This document shows positions 41,621 to 50,383 of a DNA stretch of 64,000 nucleotides, in pieces. The translations under genes and the position numbers were made by a program. Below the pieces are notes generated by a model. The model had not been told where the DNA came from. It saw only the letters and a program-made list of their open reading frames with translations, and searched no databases. Position 1 is the stretch's first letter, and each line of letters starts with the position of its first letter. Source of the stretch: Elusimicrobia bacterium GWA2_62_23 (GTDB taxonomy: Bacteria > Elusimicrobiota > Elusimicrobia > Elusimicrobiales > UBA9959); the NCBI GenBank assembly GCA_001799635.1, contig MGTV01000010.1, positions 62,001 through 126,000 on the forward strand, in the 5' to 3' direction.

Positions 41621-42717
41621 AAAAGATACGCATCTTCGCTTTCGGCGGCAACGAGGTCGCCCCGGTGGGTCTCAAGGATAAGGACGGCAAGGCCATAAAC
41701 CCCGACATAGCCATGCAGTGGCAGCGCACCGCGGAGACCGGCAAGCTGGTGGCCGACATCTTTGAGAAGCATCCCGAGGACAAGTACGTGATCACCCACG
41801 GCAACGGCCCGCAGGTGGGCAATATCCTCATGCGCGCCGAGATGTGCCGCCCCACCCTGTTCCCTCTCTCTCTCGACGTCTGCGTGGCCGACACCCAGGG
41901 CGCCATGTCCTTCATGATGGCGCAGCTCAACAACGAGCTGAACATCCGCGGTATAGACAATATCCTGGCCGGCATAGTGACGCAGGTGGTGGTGGACAAG
42001 GACGACCCGGATTTCAAGACCCCTTCCAAGTACGTTGGCCAGTCCTATAACGCCGAGGAGGCCAAGCAGCGCATGGCCGACGGCTGGACCATGAAGATGT
42101 ATAAGAAGGACGACAAGGGCAACGAGATCTGGCGCCGCGTGGTGCCCTCGCCCGTGCCCACCGACATAGTGGAGATAGACGCCATAGAGGCCCTGCTCGA
42201 CAAGGGTATAGTCCCGATAACGGTCGGCGGCGGCGGCATCCCGGTGCGTGAAGTGACCCCGGAGATCAAGGACGGCCAGGAGATCTACGCCACCAATTAC
42301 GGCGTGAAATACGTGAAGCCGGCCAAGGGCGACAAGCCGCTCAAGATGTACACCGGCGTGGAAGCCGTGATAGACAAGGACCTGGCGAGCGCTCTGCTCG
42401 GCTGCATGCTCATGAAGCGCGCCAAGGCCCGCGGCGAAGAAGTGGAGGTCAGCCTGACCATCTTCACCGGCGAGGACGGCGCGAAACTGAATTACCAGAA
42501 GCCCGACGAAAAGGCCCTGCGCGTGATCAAGGCGTCCGAGCTGGAAGCCATTTACAACCAGAAACCGGCCCCGTTCCCGGCCGGCTCCATGGGCCCCAAG
42601 ATCAAGGCCGTGATAGAGTTCATAAAGAACGGCGGCTCCGTGGCCTACATCTCCAAGACCGAGCTGTTCGAAGAGACGCTGGCCGGCAAGGCCGGCACCA
42701 CCGTCCTGCCCGGCTAG
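41617..42717 (+). CDS. arcC: Carbamate kinase family protein
   Basis: 366 residues, longer than the usual ~310. Interconverts carbamoyl phosphate + ADP and carbamate + ATP. Seen: FGGNEVAP, KYVITHGNGPQVGN, the AQLNNEL segment, RRVVPSPVPTDIVEIDAIEALLDKG, VTVGGGGIPV and VIDKDLASALL with the amino-acid-kinase ending AGSMGPKIKAVIEFI. AGGAGA lies before the ATG, and the start overlaps the lipoprotein stop. With OTC it could make ATP from citrulline, but the deiminase is not seen. An insertion around residues 220-240 explains the extra length. Confidence 0.87.
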   Translation: MKKIRIFAFGGNEVAPVGLKDKDGKAINPDIAMQWQRTAETGKLVADIFEKHPEDKYVITHGNGPQVGNILMRAEMCRPTLFPLSLDVCVADTQGAMSFMMAQLNNELNIRGIDNILAGIVTQVVVDKDDPDFKTPSKYVGQSYNAEEAKQRMADGWTMKMYKKDDKGNEIWRRVVPSPVPTDIVEIDAIEALLDKGIVPITVGGGGIPVREVTPEIKDGQEIYATNYGVKYVKPAKGDKPLKMYTGVEAVIDKDLASALLGCMLMKRAKARGEEVEVSLTIFTGEDGAKLNYQKPDEKALRVIKASELEAIYNQKPAPFPAGSMGPKIKAVIEFIKNGGSVAYISKTELFEETLAGKAGTTVLPG

Positions 42718-42723
42718 AAGGGA

Positions 42724-42835
42724 AGGGGACGTACATTCCTAATTCCTAATTCATGGCGAAAGCCTTGTTGAAGGGTTCAGGATCGGCGCCCCCACCGCAA
42801 ATTTTAGAATTAGGAATTAGGAATGTACGTCCCCT
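42724..42835. mobile_element. MITE-like element with perfect 29-bp inverted repeats
   Basis: Arms 42,724-42,752 and 42,807-42,835 are exact inverted complements over 29 bases, built from two CCTAATT units next to GGGGACGTACATT. The central ~54 bases are unrelated. Arms are A/T-rich against a GC-rich background, a sign of separate origin. The right arm ends at the base before the thrC ATG. No transposase is nearby. It could be a non-autonomous element mobilised in trans, e.g. by a REP-associated Y1 transposase. Confidence 0.7.
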
Positions 42836-44074
42836 ATGAAAAAAATAAAGACTTTGCAGTGCATCCGCTGCGGTAAAGACCACAAACTCAACGACACTAA
42901 GTACAACTGCACCGCCTGCGGCGGCAACCTGCAGGTGCTCTACGATTACAACCTCATCAAGAAACGCCTTAACTACGACGTGCTCAAGGACAACCGCGAA
43001 CACAGCATCTGGCGCTACCTGGACATCCTGCCCATCGCCAGCATCAAGAACGTGCCGCCCGTGCAGGTGGGCTGGACGCCCCTCTACAAGGCCGAGAAGC
43101 TCGGCGCCGAGGCGGGCGTGAGTAATCTTTATATCAAGGACGACGGCCGCAACCCCAGCGCCTCGTTCAAGGACCGGGCCAGCGCCGTGGTCACGGCCCG
43201 CGCCCTGGAGATGAAGGAAAAGGTGATCTGCTGCGCCTCCACCGGCAACGCGGCCTCTTCGCTCGCCTGCCTGACCGGCAGCCTGGACATGAAGACCATG
43301 ATCTTCGTGCCCGAGACCGCGCCCGCCGCCAAGGTGGCGCAGCTGCTGGTCTTCGGCGCCACGGTCATCATGGTGAAGGGCACCTACGACGACGCTTTCG
43401 AGCTCTGCCTGAAAGCCTCGGCCGAGTACGGCTGGTACAACCGCAGCACCGGCATCAATCCCTTCACACGCGAAGGCAAGAAGACCTGCTCCTTCGAGAT
43501 CTGCGAACAGATGAACTGGGAGACCCCGGACAAGGTGTTCGTGAGCGTGGGGGACGGCAACATCATCAGCGGCATCTGGAAAGGCTTCGTGGAATTCCAC
43601 CGCCTGGGCATCATAGAGCGCCTGCCCCAGCTGGTGGCCGTGCAGGCCGAGCATTCCGATTCCGTAAAGCGCGCCTTCGAATCCGGCACGGACGTGCAGC
43701 CGGTCTCGGGCGTGACCGTGGCCGACAGCATTTCCGTGAGCCTGCCGCGCGACGGCATGGCCGCGGTGATGGCCATCCGCGACTCCGGCGGCTTCGCGGT
43801 CTCCGTGACCGACGCCGAGATCCTGGCCGCCATCCCCCGCATAGCCCGGGGGTCCAACGTTTTCGCGGAACCCGCCGGCGCCGCCACTTACGCCGGCCTG
43901 CTGAAAGCCGTCAAGGAGGGGAAGGTCAAGGATAACGAATCCGTGGTCCTCCTCATCAGCGGCAACGGCCTCAAGGACATACAGAGCGCCATGAAGTCGG
44001 TGGGCAAGCCGTTCGTCATAAAGCCGGACCTGGCTGAGCTCAAGAAGCTGGTGGCGGACAACGCGCTGGCCTGA
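42836..44074 (+). CDS. thrC: Threonine synthase
   Basis: 412 residues. PLP enzyme converting O-phosphohomoserine to threonine. An N-terminal zinc-ribbon (CIRCG...CTACGG) precedes the fold; NPSASFKDRASA holds the PLP lysine, CASTGNAASSLA the phosphate/substrate loop, and LLISGNGLKDI the C-terminal cofactor loop. VGDGNIISG also fits. The ATG directly abuts the inverted-repeat element and no normal SD is seen at the usual distance; AGGA lies 14 bases away inside the right arm. The related diaminopropionate lyase or cysteate synthase cannot be wholly excluded. Confidence 0.9.
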   Translation: MKKIKTLQCIRCGKDHKLNDTKYNCTACGGNLQVLYDYNLIKKRLNYDVLKDNREHSIWRYLDILPIASIKNVPPVQVGWTPLYKAEKLGAEAGVSNLYIKDDGRNPSASFKDRASAVVTARALEMKEKVICCASTGNAASSLACLTGSLDMKTMIFVPETAPAAKVAQLLVFGATVIMVKGTYDDAFELCLKASAEYGWYNRSTGINPFTREGKKTCSFEICEQMNWETPDKVFVSVGDGNIISGIWKGFVEFHRLGIIERLPQLVAVQAEHSDSVKRAFESGTDVQPVSGVTVADSISVSLPRDGMAAVMAIRDSGGFAVSVTDAEILAAIPRIARGSNVFAEPAGAATYAGLLKAVKEGKVKDNESVVLLISGNGLKDIQSAMKSVGKPFVIKPDLAELKKLVADNALA

Positions 44075-44164
44075 ACTTTTTCCGGTTTGACTTCCGTCAT
44101 GGGCCCTTTGCCGGGCCTTGTGGTGCCTTTCGACACTTATTAAACCTTCCGCCGCGGCCTAGAC

Positions 44165-44170
44165 TATAGT
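44165..44170 (+). promoter_or_regulatory. Candidate -10 box (TATAGT) for the secreted protein at 44,221
   Basis: TATAGT lies in a small GGCCTA...TAGGCC palindrome 50 bases upstream. GGAGGG is well placed before the ATG. No good -35. Confidence 0.35.
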
Positions 44171-44220
44171 ATAGGCCGGGGGCCGCCGTATGCCCCCGCC
44201 GTCTCAATGGAGGGTAATTA

Positions 44221-45234
44221 ATGAATAACAGGCTTATTGCCGCCTTTGTCTGCTTCGGCCTGGCCGGTTCCGCCGGCGCCGCCGAAATAGACTTCGACAA
44301 GGGCGTTGACGTGAAGGAAGCCGTAGAGAAGGCGGCCACCATGGTGCCGCCTCCGCCCCCGGGCCATCCCGTGTATGACTACCACCCCGGCGTCTGGGAC
44401 GGGCCCAACTTCTACGGGTACCCGGGCCCCGCGCCGCACCACATAAGGTATACGCGCGACTGCCGCAACTTCAACTTCGGCCCAGCCGCCGGAGCGCAGG
44501 AGTCGGGCATGGTGAGGCTGGAGAGCGTGGAATACGTGCAGGAATGCCACTACGTGCCCGATCCCCCGCCGCCGCCCAAGCCGCCGCAGCCCGGCACCCC
44601 CGGCCAGCCGCCGCATCACCCCAAGGCCAAGAATAAAGGCATGCAGTGCCACGAGCGCCCCGCCGACGTCTTCCGCCGCTCGGTGCAGCTCAGCCTCGGC
44701 GCCCGCCAGCTGCTGCCCTGGGAGAACGAGACCTTCGAGGTCTGCATGGAAGGCCCGCGCGTGAACCTGCGCAAGCTGGAAACGGCCTACGCCTACGACG
44801 TGCGCGAGTCCGGCCACTACGACCTGCGCTACGAGCTGACGCCGCTCTACAAGGTGCCGCAGTCGCCCGATAAGTCCGGCCTCTTCGTAGCCGAGTTCTC
44901 CAACGCCAACGGCAAGTTCACGTTCAACGTCTCCGACCGCTGGGCGCAGGAATACGCCGGCGAGAAGGTGCTGATCAAGGTGGACCTTTATAAGGACGGC
45001 TTCCTGTTCTTCAATACGCTGAAGGGCAGCAAGGAGTTCACTTTCGACGCCGCCGGGCGCTACGAGATGAACTTCTCCGAGAGCGAGCTGACCAAGCCCG
45101 AGCAGCAGGACCCGGAACCGAATTACCGCGGCGCCAAGAAGTACTATCTGCGCTGGGGCTTCAAGCGCGTGGGCGGCATTTCCACCGGCGAGTTCGTGAA
45201 GAAGGACCAGACCGACAAGATCGAAGTGAAGTAA
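44221..45234 (+). CDS. Secreted proline-rich hypothetical protein
   Basis: 337 residues. Cleavable signal peptide (MNNRLIAAFVCFGLAGSAGA, cut after AGA-A likely). Two Pro-rich stretches: MVPPPPPGHP around residue 42 and PDPPPPPKPPQPGTPGQPPHHP around 117-140. Four Cys (CRNF, CHYV, CHERP, CMEGP) could form two disulfides. The C-terminal half is predicted beta-rich with RWGFKRVGG near the end. Strong SD and a strong terminator make it a single-gene unit, likely well expressed. I do not recognise a family; a periplasmic or surface-associated structural protein is a guess. Confidence 0.75.
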   Translation: MNNRLIAAFVCFGLAGSAGAAEIDFDKGVDVKEAVEKAATMVPPPPPGHPVYDYHPGVWDGPNFYGYPGPAPHHIRYTRDCRNFNFGPAAGAQESGMVRLESVEYVQECHYVPDPPPPPKPPQPGTPGQPPHHPKAKNKGMQCHERPADVFRRSVQLSLGARQLLPWENETFEVCMEGPRVNLRKLETAYAYDVRESGHYDLRYELTPLYKVPQSPDKSGLFVAEFSNANGKFTFNVSDRWAQEYAGEKVLIKVDLYKDGFLFFNTLKGSKEFTFDAAGRYEMNFSESELTKPEQQDPEPNYRGAKKYYLRWGFKRVGGISTGEFVKKDQTDKIEVK

Positions 45235-45252
45235 GCTCAGCTAAGTTAAAAA

Positions 45253-45288
45253 ACAGAGGCCGGCTTTTTAAGCCGGCCTCTGTTCTTT
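45253..45288. terminator. Bidirectional intrinsic terminator
   Basis: A 14-bp stem (45,253-45,266 with 45,270-45,283) around a TTT loop, with A-tract before and T-run after. It serves the secreted-protein gene and the convergent histidine kinase. Confidence 0.9.
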
Positions 45289-45300
45289 TGCGGGGGGCGC

Positions 45301-46866
45301 TCAGTTGGGGAGCGCCAGGGTGAAGGCGGAGCCTTTCTGCAGCTGCGACTTGGCGAAGACCTTGCCGCCGTGCACTTCGGCCACTTTCTTCACCAGCGAG
45401 AGGCCCAGGCCCCAGCCTTCCACCTGGCCGGTGAAGGCCGCTTCCACCTGGTAGAACTTATGGAAAATGTTGTCGAGTTCCTCGCCGGGAATGCCGGGGC
45501 CGTTGTCGCCCACGGACAGCAGGGCGTGGTTGTCGCGCGACTGCGCGGAGAGGATCACCAGCTTGTCCCGGCCGGGGTTGAACTTCACGGCGTTATCTAT
45601 GAGGCTGCGCATGGCGCCGGCCAGCAGCTTGCGGTCGGCCTTTATCCTGACTGGCTCGGGGGCGGCTATCTTGATGCTGAGCCCTTCCACGGCCTTCAGG
45701 CGCTCTTTCATGTCCTCGGCCAGCTCGCCCAGGAAATCGGCCGCGTCGAACTCTATTTTTTCGAGCGAGGGGGAATCCAGGTTGTCGATGGTGACGAAAT
45801 CCAGCAGGCTTTCCACCAGGGCGTTGAGCTTCTGGCCCTGGCCGTAGATGGTCTCGGAGGATTTGCCTATGACTTCCGGCAGACCCTGCGCGGCGGCGGC
45901 CTCGTCCTTGAGGATCTGGGCGTAGCCGTTGATGCAGGCGAGCGGTGTCTTGAACTTGTGGGAGATGAGCGACAGGAAGTTGCGGGCCATGCGCTCTTCC
46001 AGGCGCTGGGCGGTGACGTCGGAGAGGATCCAGAGGCGGCCTTCCGCCACCTGGTTACCTTCCTTGTCTTCCTTGAAAAGTTTTATGGCCGAGGCGTCCA
46101 GGAAAAAGCGCTTGGGCTTTTCCCGGTAGAGCTCCAGGCGGGAGACGGGGGCGTCGGCGGCCAGGACCTGGTCCAGGGCGGGCTTGGCCTCGAAATCCTG
46201 GAAGGCCTTGGCGATATTGGTGAACTTGTACTTGTCGTGCTCGAGGTAGGTCTTGGCCGAGCTGTTAAGGATGATGATCTCCCCGTTGACGTCGGTGAGG
46301 ATCGCCCCTTCCTTGATGCGTTTGAAAACTATCTCCATCTTGCGCTTCTCTTCCTTCACGGAGGAGAAGAGGCGGGAGTTCTCTATGGCGATGGCGGCCT
46401 GGCTGGCGAAGGCCTCGAAGGAGTTCTTGTCGGTGTCGGTGAAGTCCCCGTCGGCCTTGTTGATGGCCTGCACCACGCCTATAGCCTTGCCCTTGATGAT
46501 CATGGGGCAGGTCAAGAGCGAGCGCGTGACGAAGCCGCTCTTGTTGTCGGCCTTCTTGGAGTGGCGCGGGTCGCTGGCCACGTCGTTGATGATGGTGGAC
46601 TTGCCTTCCTTGGCGCAGGTGCCGGCCACGCCCTCGCCCAGCCTGAAGCGCATCTTCTGCACGTCCTCGGGCAGGCCCAGGGCCACGTCGAAATAGAGTT
46701 CCTGCGTTTTCTCGTCGAGCAGGTACAGGGAGGCGCGCTCCGCCCCCACCACGCGCGAAGCCAGGCGCATGATGGTGGTCAGCAGCTCGGAAATGTCCAG
46801 TTTGGAGGAAAGCAGCCGGCTCACCATCACCAGCATTTCCAGGCTTTCCTGCGACTGCGTTATCAT
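45301..46866 (-). CDS. Cytoplasmic sensor histidine kinase (GAF-PAS-HisKA-HATPase)
   Basis: 521 residues, no membrane segment. GAF domain ~20-165 (ASLYLLDEKTQELYF, RLGEGVAGTCAKEGK), PAS-like ~175-285 (GAILTDVNGEIIILNSSAK), dimerisation/His domain with phospho-acceptor H303 (SHKFKTPLACINGYAQIL), then ATPase domain with N box NAVKFN, G1 VGDNGPGIPGEEL and G2 GWGLGLSLVKKV. Soluble GAF kinases sense a small molecule or redox state. No response regulator is adjacent. It starts 12 bases after the barrel gene's stop with GGGGAC as SD, so both may share a transcript. Confidence 0.9.
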   Translation of the reverse strand: MITQSQESLEMLVMVSRLLSSKLDISELLTTIMRLASRVVGAERASLYLLDEKTQELYFDVALGLPEDVQKMRFRLGEGVAGTCAKEGKSTIINDVASDPRHSKKADNKSGFVTRSLLTCPMIIKGKAIGVVQAINKADGDFTDTDKNSFEAFASQAAIAIENSRLFSSVKEEKRKMEIVFKRIKEGAILTDVNGEIIILNSSAKTYLEHDKYKFTNIAKAFQDFEAKPALDQVLAADAPVSRLELYREKPKRFFLDASAIKLFKEDKEGNQVAEGRLWILSDVTAQRLEERMARNFLSLISHKFKTPLACINGYAQILKDEAAAAQGLPEVIGKSSETIYGQGQKLNALVESLLDFVTIDNLDSPSLEKIEFDAADFLGELAEDMKERLKAVEGLSIKIAAPEPVRIKADRKLLAGAMRSLIDNAVKFNPGRDKLVILSAQSRDNHALLSVGDNGPGIPGEELDNIFHKFYQVEAAFTGQVEGWGLGLSLVKKVAEVHGGKVFAKSQLQKGSAFTLALPN

Positions 46867-46878
46867 CTTGTCCCCGTT

Positions 46879-47739
46879 CTAGAAAAATACCTGCAGCAGT
46901 ATTTTATAATAATTCTTCCAGACCGCGCCTTCTTCCTTGTAGAGGTTGTAGGCCAGGTCCAGCATGGACCTTTCATTGAGGCCGAGTTTCAGGCCGACCA
47001 CCCCTGAGTTCGCCGCGCGCGTCCGTCTGAAGGATATTTTACTATATCCCGCGTAAATGTGGCTGTCGAATTCGGGGCGCATGTTGCGCGCGATCTGGGC
47101 GGACAGCGTCCAGTCAGGCAGGGCCGTTATCTGGCGGAACGTGCCCAGGTTGGCGAGTTCGGACTGGTCCATGGCGGGGGTGACCAGGGTGGCGTTGGAG
47201 ACCCCGGAAGGTTTGGTGAACGCCGCGCCCGAGACCAGGAAGTAGAACTGGCCGTAATAGGACTTCTCCACTTGCACTTCATAGGAGGCCTGGGAGAAGG
47301 TCTTGCGCGACAGGGCGGCGCCGTCCAGGACGCGGGCCTTCTGGCTGGCCCAGGCGCCGGAGACGGTGAGGCGCGTGTAGCTCTCGTCCCCGCCTTCGTC
47401 CAGGGAGGTCAGCAGGTAGAGTTTCCCGCCCGAGGCGCCGGAACGCGTTTCAGCGGACAGAGGGTAGATGAAAGGCTTGAGGGAGACGGAGATCTTGTCG
47501 CCGGAGTACATCAGCGGCAGGCGGAAGGACCACATCTTTTCCCGGTAGGCGGCCGTATCCCGGTAGAAGGCGGCGTTGGCGCCGGCCACCAGGCGGGGGG
47601 TCACCTTGGTGAAGACGGTGAAGGAGTCTTTCTTGAGGCCGTTGGAACCGGAAGAGTAGTCGTTCTCCAGCCACCAGGCGGCGTTGGCGCTGACAGCGCA
47701 GGAGACGGAAAAAAGGGCCGCCAGAAGCAGGGATTTCAT
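46879..47739 (-). CDS. Exported protein, candidate outer-membrane beta-barrel
   Basis: 286 residues from ATG 47,739; the longer frame contains the -10 box. Signal peptide LLLAALFSVSCAVSANA. The mature part alternates polar and aromatic residues (YTRLTVSGAW, QFYFLVSGAAF, DSHIYAGYSKISF, SMLDLAYNLY) and ends in F (KILLQVFF), the usual outer-membrane barrel signature. About 12 strands could fit. TATAAT is 9 bases before the ATG. Function unknown; the following histidine kinase may be co-transcribed. Confidence 0.7.
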   Translation of the reverse strand: MKSLLLAALFSVSCAVSANAAWWLENDYSSGSNGLKKDSFTVFTKVTPRLVAGANAAFYRDTAAYREKMWSFRLPLMYSGDKISVSLKPFIYPLSAETRSGASGGKLYLLTSLDEGGDESYTRLTVSGAWASQKARVLDGAALSRKTFSQASYEVQVEKSYYGQFYFLVSGAAFTKPSGVSNATLVTPAMDQSELANLGTFRQITALPDWTLSAQIARNMRPEFDSHIYAGYSKISFRRTRAANSGVVGLKLGLNERSMLDLAYNLYKEEGAVWKNYYKILLQVFF

Positions 47740-47748
47740 AGTGGCTAT

Positions 47749-47754
47749 ATTATA
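47749..47754 (-). promoter_or_regulatory. Candidate -10 box (TATAAT) for the barrel gene
   Basis: TATAAT ends 9 bases before ATG 47,739, giving a leader of about 2 bases. No SD. Confidence 0.45.
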
Positions 47755-47778
47755 TATTATTAAATAGAATTTCAAATG

Positions 47779-47812
47779 AAAAAGCCCTCCCGCTGCCGGA
47801 AGGGCTTTTTTG
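47779..47812 (-). terminator. Intrinsic terminator after the repeat-protein gene
   Basis: AAAAAGCCCT pairs with AGGGCTTTTT with one internal mismatch and a short loop. Read leftward it follows the stop at 47,825. Confidence 0.8.
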
Positions 47813-47824
47813 CGTCCCGTCCCG

Positions 47825-48772
47825 TTACTTCAGGAACAGGAAGAAATGCTGCAGGAAGTCGTAGATGTCGCAGTTGACCAGGTTGACGTCCACCGGCGCG
47901 TGGTTCATGTAGCCGCCGAGGTGGCCGTTGACCTTGTTGAAGGTGAGTTCCACGGGCGCGTAGGCCGCGTAGCCCTTCAGGCTGACGATGGTCTGGTCCG
48001 CGTAGCCCTGGCCCAGGTCGAACTCCACCTTGACCGGGGAGTGGTTGTACTGGCCTTCCAGGAGGCCTTTCTTCCAGTTCACGGTGTAGCGGAGCAGGGC
48101 GGGGCCGGAGTTGCCCAGCACGGTTATTTCCTCGGTGCTCCAGTCGAACTTGAGGCCCACGGTGGAGGCGTTGGCGCCGCCGGTTATGACGCTCTGCTCG
48201 TGGTTGATGCCGAGGTCCACGGGATAATTGTTGATGCCGCCCTTTATGGTCCAGTCCAGCTTGTTGATCTTGAGGTTCACCGGGCCGTTGTTCATGACGC
48301 CCTTTATGGAGCCCATCTTCACGGCGTAGGTGGACTTGTTGCGGGAGGGGAAGAGCCGGTCGTACACCTTCTGGCCCACGCGGACCTCGGTGACGTAGTA
48401 GTAGCGCGCCAGGCCTATGGCCCGGTCGGCCGCGTCCTGGCCGGTCACGTCAGCGAAGACCATGTAACCGCCGGTGTTGCTCTGGTAGGCCTGCACCTTG
48501 AAGCCGGCCTGGGTGAGCTCGCGCACCGCGGTGTAGGAATCGAAGCTTTTATCCAGCAGGCCCACCAGCCGGTCGTTCATTTCGGGGGCGGCGGTGTTCA
48601 GCTTGATCTTGCTGAGAGTCTGCCAGTGGTTGTTCTTGGGGGCGCCGGGGGCCGGGAGCTCCACGGAGGGGAGCGAGAGGCCCGCGCCGGTTATGGCGAG
48701 GTTCTCGGCGGCGGAAACGAGGCCTGAAAAGGAAAGGAGCACTGCGGCGGCGATTTGCGGTAACTTGTTCAT
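47825..48772 (-). CDS. Secreted protein with repeated PVxLxxN beta segments
   Basis: 315 residues from ATG 48,772 after GGAGG; the earlier open frame is noise. Signal peptide MNKLPQIAAAVLLSFSGLVSA. Residues ~65-150 have a mixed fold (AGFKVQAYQSN, GYMVFADVTGQ). The second half holds at least five related units: NNGPVNLKIN, NNYPVDLGIN, NHSPVKVEFD, AYAPVELTFN and MNHAPVDVNL, spaced roughly 20-45 residues. This suggests a beta-solenoid or barrel-like sheet. Ends HFFLFLK. Family not recognised. Confidence 0.72.
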   Translation of the reverse strand: MNKLPQIAAAVLLSFSGLVSAAENLAITGAGLSLPSVELPAPGAPKNNHWQTLSKIKLNTAAPEMNDRLVGLLDKSFDSYTAVRELTQAGFKVQAYQSNTGGYMVFADVTGQDAADRAIGLARYYYVTEVRVGQKVYDRLFPSRNKSTYAVKMGSIKGVMNNGPVNLKINKLDWTIKGGINNYPVDLGINHEQSVITGGANASTVGLKFDWSTEEITVLGNSGPALLRYTVNWKKGLLEGQYNHSPVKVEFDLGQGYADQTIVSLKGYAAYAPVELTFNKVNGHLGGYMNHAPVDVNLVNCDIYDFLQHFFLFLK

Positions 48773-48919
48773 TCGGTAACCTCCGAAACTTGAGTTCTGT
48801 GTATATTGTTCCAGAAAAGGAGGCCCCGCACAATGACCGCCGGACCCCCGGGGGCGGCGTTTTTTGGCCCCGGCGGCGTAGGCCTTCCGGTCTGGGCCTT
48901 GCCGGGGCCCCCGCGGCCC

Positions 48920-48947
48920 TTGACAGGTCAATCGGCTCTGCTATAAT
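48920..48947 (+). promoter_or_regulatory. Consensus sigma-70-type promoter of the C11 protease gene
   Basis: TTGACA (48,920-48,925) and TATAAT (48,942-48,947) are both perfect, with a 16-base spacer. It is the best promoter in the window, followed by GGAGG before ATG 48,976. Confidence 0.85.
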
Positions 48948-48975
48948 ATTGGCGTAAACGCAAGCCGGAGGCCTT

Positions 48976-50364
48976 ATGACGAAACTTCTCCTTTCCCTGC
49001 TGCTGGTGCCCGCCGTGGCCATGGCGGACCCAATAAAGATCAATTTCGGCGGCGACACCTACAGTGCCGACGCCCTGGCCGCGCCCGAGGCCGCCCCCGC
49101 GGCGGACAAGGCCGCGGTCCCGTCCAGTTTCAAGGGAACGCCCGCCAAAAAGAAATGGACCGTCATGGTCTTCGTGAACGGCAAGAACGACCTGGAAGCG
49201 GCCGGCCTGCTGAACCTCAACATGATGGAGATGGTGGGCTCCAACAAAGACCTTAATATCGTGGCCGAACTGGGCCGCATGAAGGGCCAGGAGCGGGACA
49301 CCGACGCCGACGGCGACTGGGCCGGGGCGCGCCGCATCTACGTCAAGAAAGACAAGGACATGGGGAAGATCACCTCGCCCGTGGTGATGAGGACCGAGAA
49401 GGTGGACATGGGCGACTACAAGCGCGCCATAGACTTCGTGAACTGGTCCAAGAAGAACTACCCCGCGGAGAAATACCTGCTCATCCTCTGGGACCACGGC
49501 ACCGGCTGGATGGACCCCCGCGTGGAGAAGCCCGCCGACGCGTCCAAGGGCATCTCTTTCGACGACGAGACCGGCAACTACATCCGCACCCGCGAGATCG
49601 GCCTGATAGCCAAGGAGGCCGGCGGCGTGGACATCATGGCCTTCGACGCCTGCCTGATGCAGATGGCCGAAGTGCTCAGCGAGCTCAAGGGCAACGCCAA
49701 GGTCATGGTGGGCTCGGAAGAGACCATCCCCGGCGTGGGCTACCCCTACCACGTCTTCCTGGGCGCGCTGGCCAGGGAGCCGGGCATGAGCGCCGAGAAG
49801 CTCGGCGGCATCCTGGTGGAGGCGTACAAGCTGTTTTACGAGCAGGATATAAAGCGCGGCGCGCAGCTCTCCGCCGTGCGCGTGGCCAAGGCCGGCGAAC
49901 TGGAAGCCAAGGTGAAGGAACTGGCCGCGGCGCTCAAGGCCGTGAACGACACCGCGGCGCTGAAGGCGGCCCGCAACGGGGTGCTCCGTTTCGACGCGGT
50001 GGGCGCCGGCTCGGACCCGAAAAAGCAGATCTCCTTCTACGGCGACCTATTCAACTACCTGGAGCTGGTGGAAAAGAACATGACCGCCAAGGGCGCCTCG
50101 GCGGACTTCATCAAGGCCCGCTCCGTCTCGCTGCGCGAGTTCATAGTCAAGGACCTCGTCATCCACAACAACTACTTCGACAAGGACCGCACGGGCCGTT
50201 CCTTCGCGGACTCGCACGGCATTTCCGTCTACCTGCCGCCCGTGATAGACAAGATAGACCAGGCCAAGCTGGAGGGGATCTTCGAGGGCAAGTACCAGGA
50301 TTTCGAGTTCTCCAAGAAGACCGGCTGGCACGACTTCGTGACGTACCTGTACGGCGTGAAGTAG
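48976..50364 (+). CDS. Clostripain-like C11 cysteine peptidase, exported
   Basis: 462 residues. Signal peptide MTKLLLSLLLVPAVAMA. The catalytic dyad is clear: H174 in LILWDHGTGW and C226 in MAFDACLMQMAEV, each followed by the family's usual residues. WTVMVFVNGKNDLE starts the caspase-like fold. Clan CD peptidases of this family usually cut after Arg or Lys and mature by self-cleavage. A perfect promoter and a strong terminator imply high expression as a single gene. Secreted or periplasmic. Confidence 0.9.
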   Translation: MTKLLLSLLLVPAVAMADPIKINFGGDTYSADALAAPEAAPAADKAAVPSSFKGTPAKKKWTVMVFVNGKNDLEAAGLLNLNMMEMVGSNKDLNIVAELGRMKGQERDTDADGDWAGARRIYVKKDKDMGKITSPVVMRTEKVDMGDYKRAIDFVNWSKKNYPAEKYLLILWDHGTGWMDPRVEKPADASKGISFDDETGNYIRTREIGLIAKEAGGVDIMAFDACLMQMAEVLSELKGNAKVMVGSEETIPGVGYPYHVFLGALAREPGMSAEKLGGILVEAYKLFYEQDIKRGAQLSAVRVAKAGELEAKVKELAAALKAVNDTAALKAARNGVLRFDAVGAGSDPKKQISFYGDLFNYLELVEKNMTAKGASADFIKARSVSLREFIVKDLVIHNNYFDKDRTGRSFADSHGISVYLPPVIDKIDQAKLEGIFEGKYQDFEFSKKTGWHDFVTYLYGVK

Positions 50365-50383
50365 CCGGGCCCCGCCCCGGCAG

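Noticed and set aside
42724..42835. Simple intrinsic terminator between arcC and thrC
   Set aside because: Arms of 29 bp separated by about 54 bases with no T-run fit a mobile element better than a terminator.
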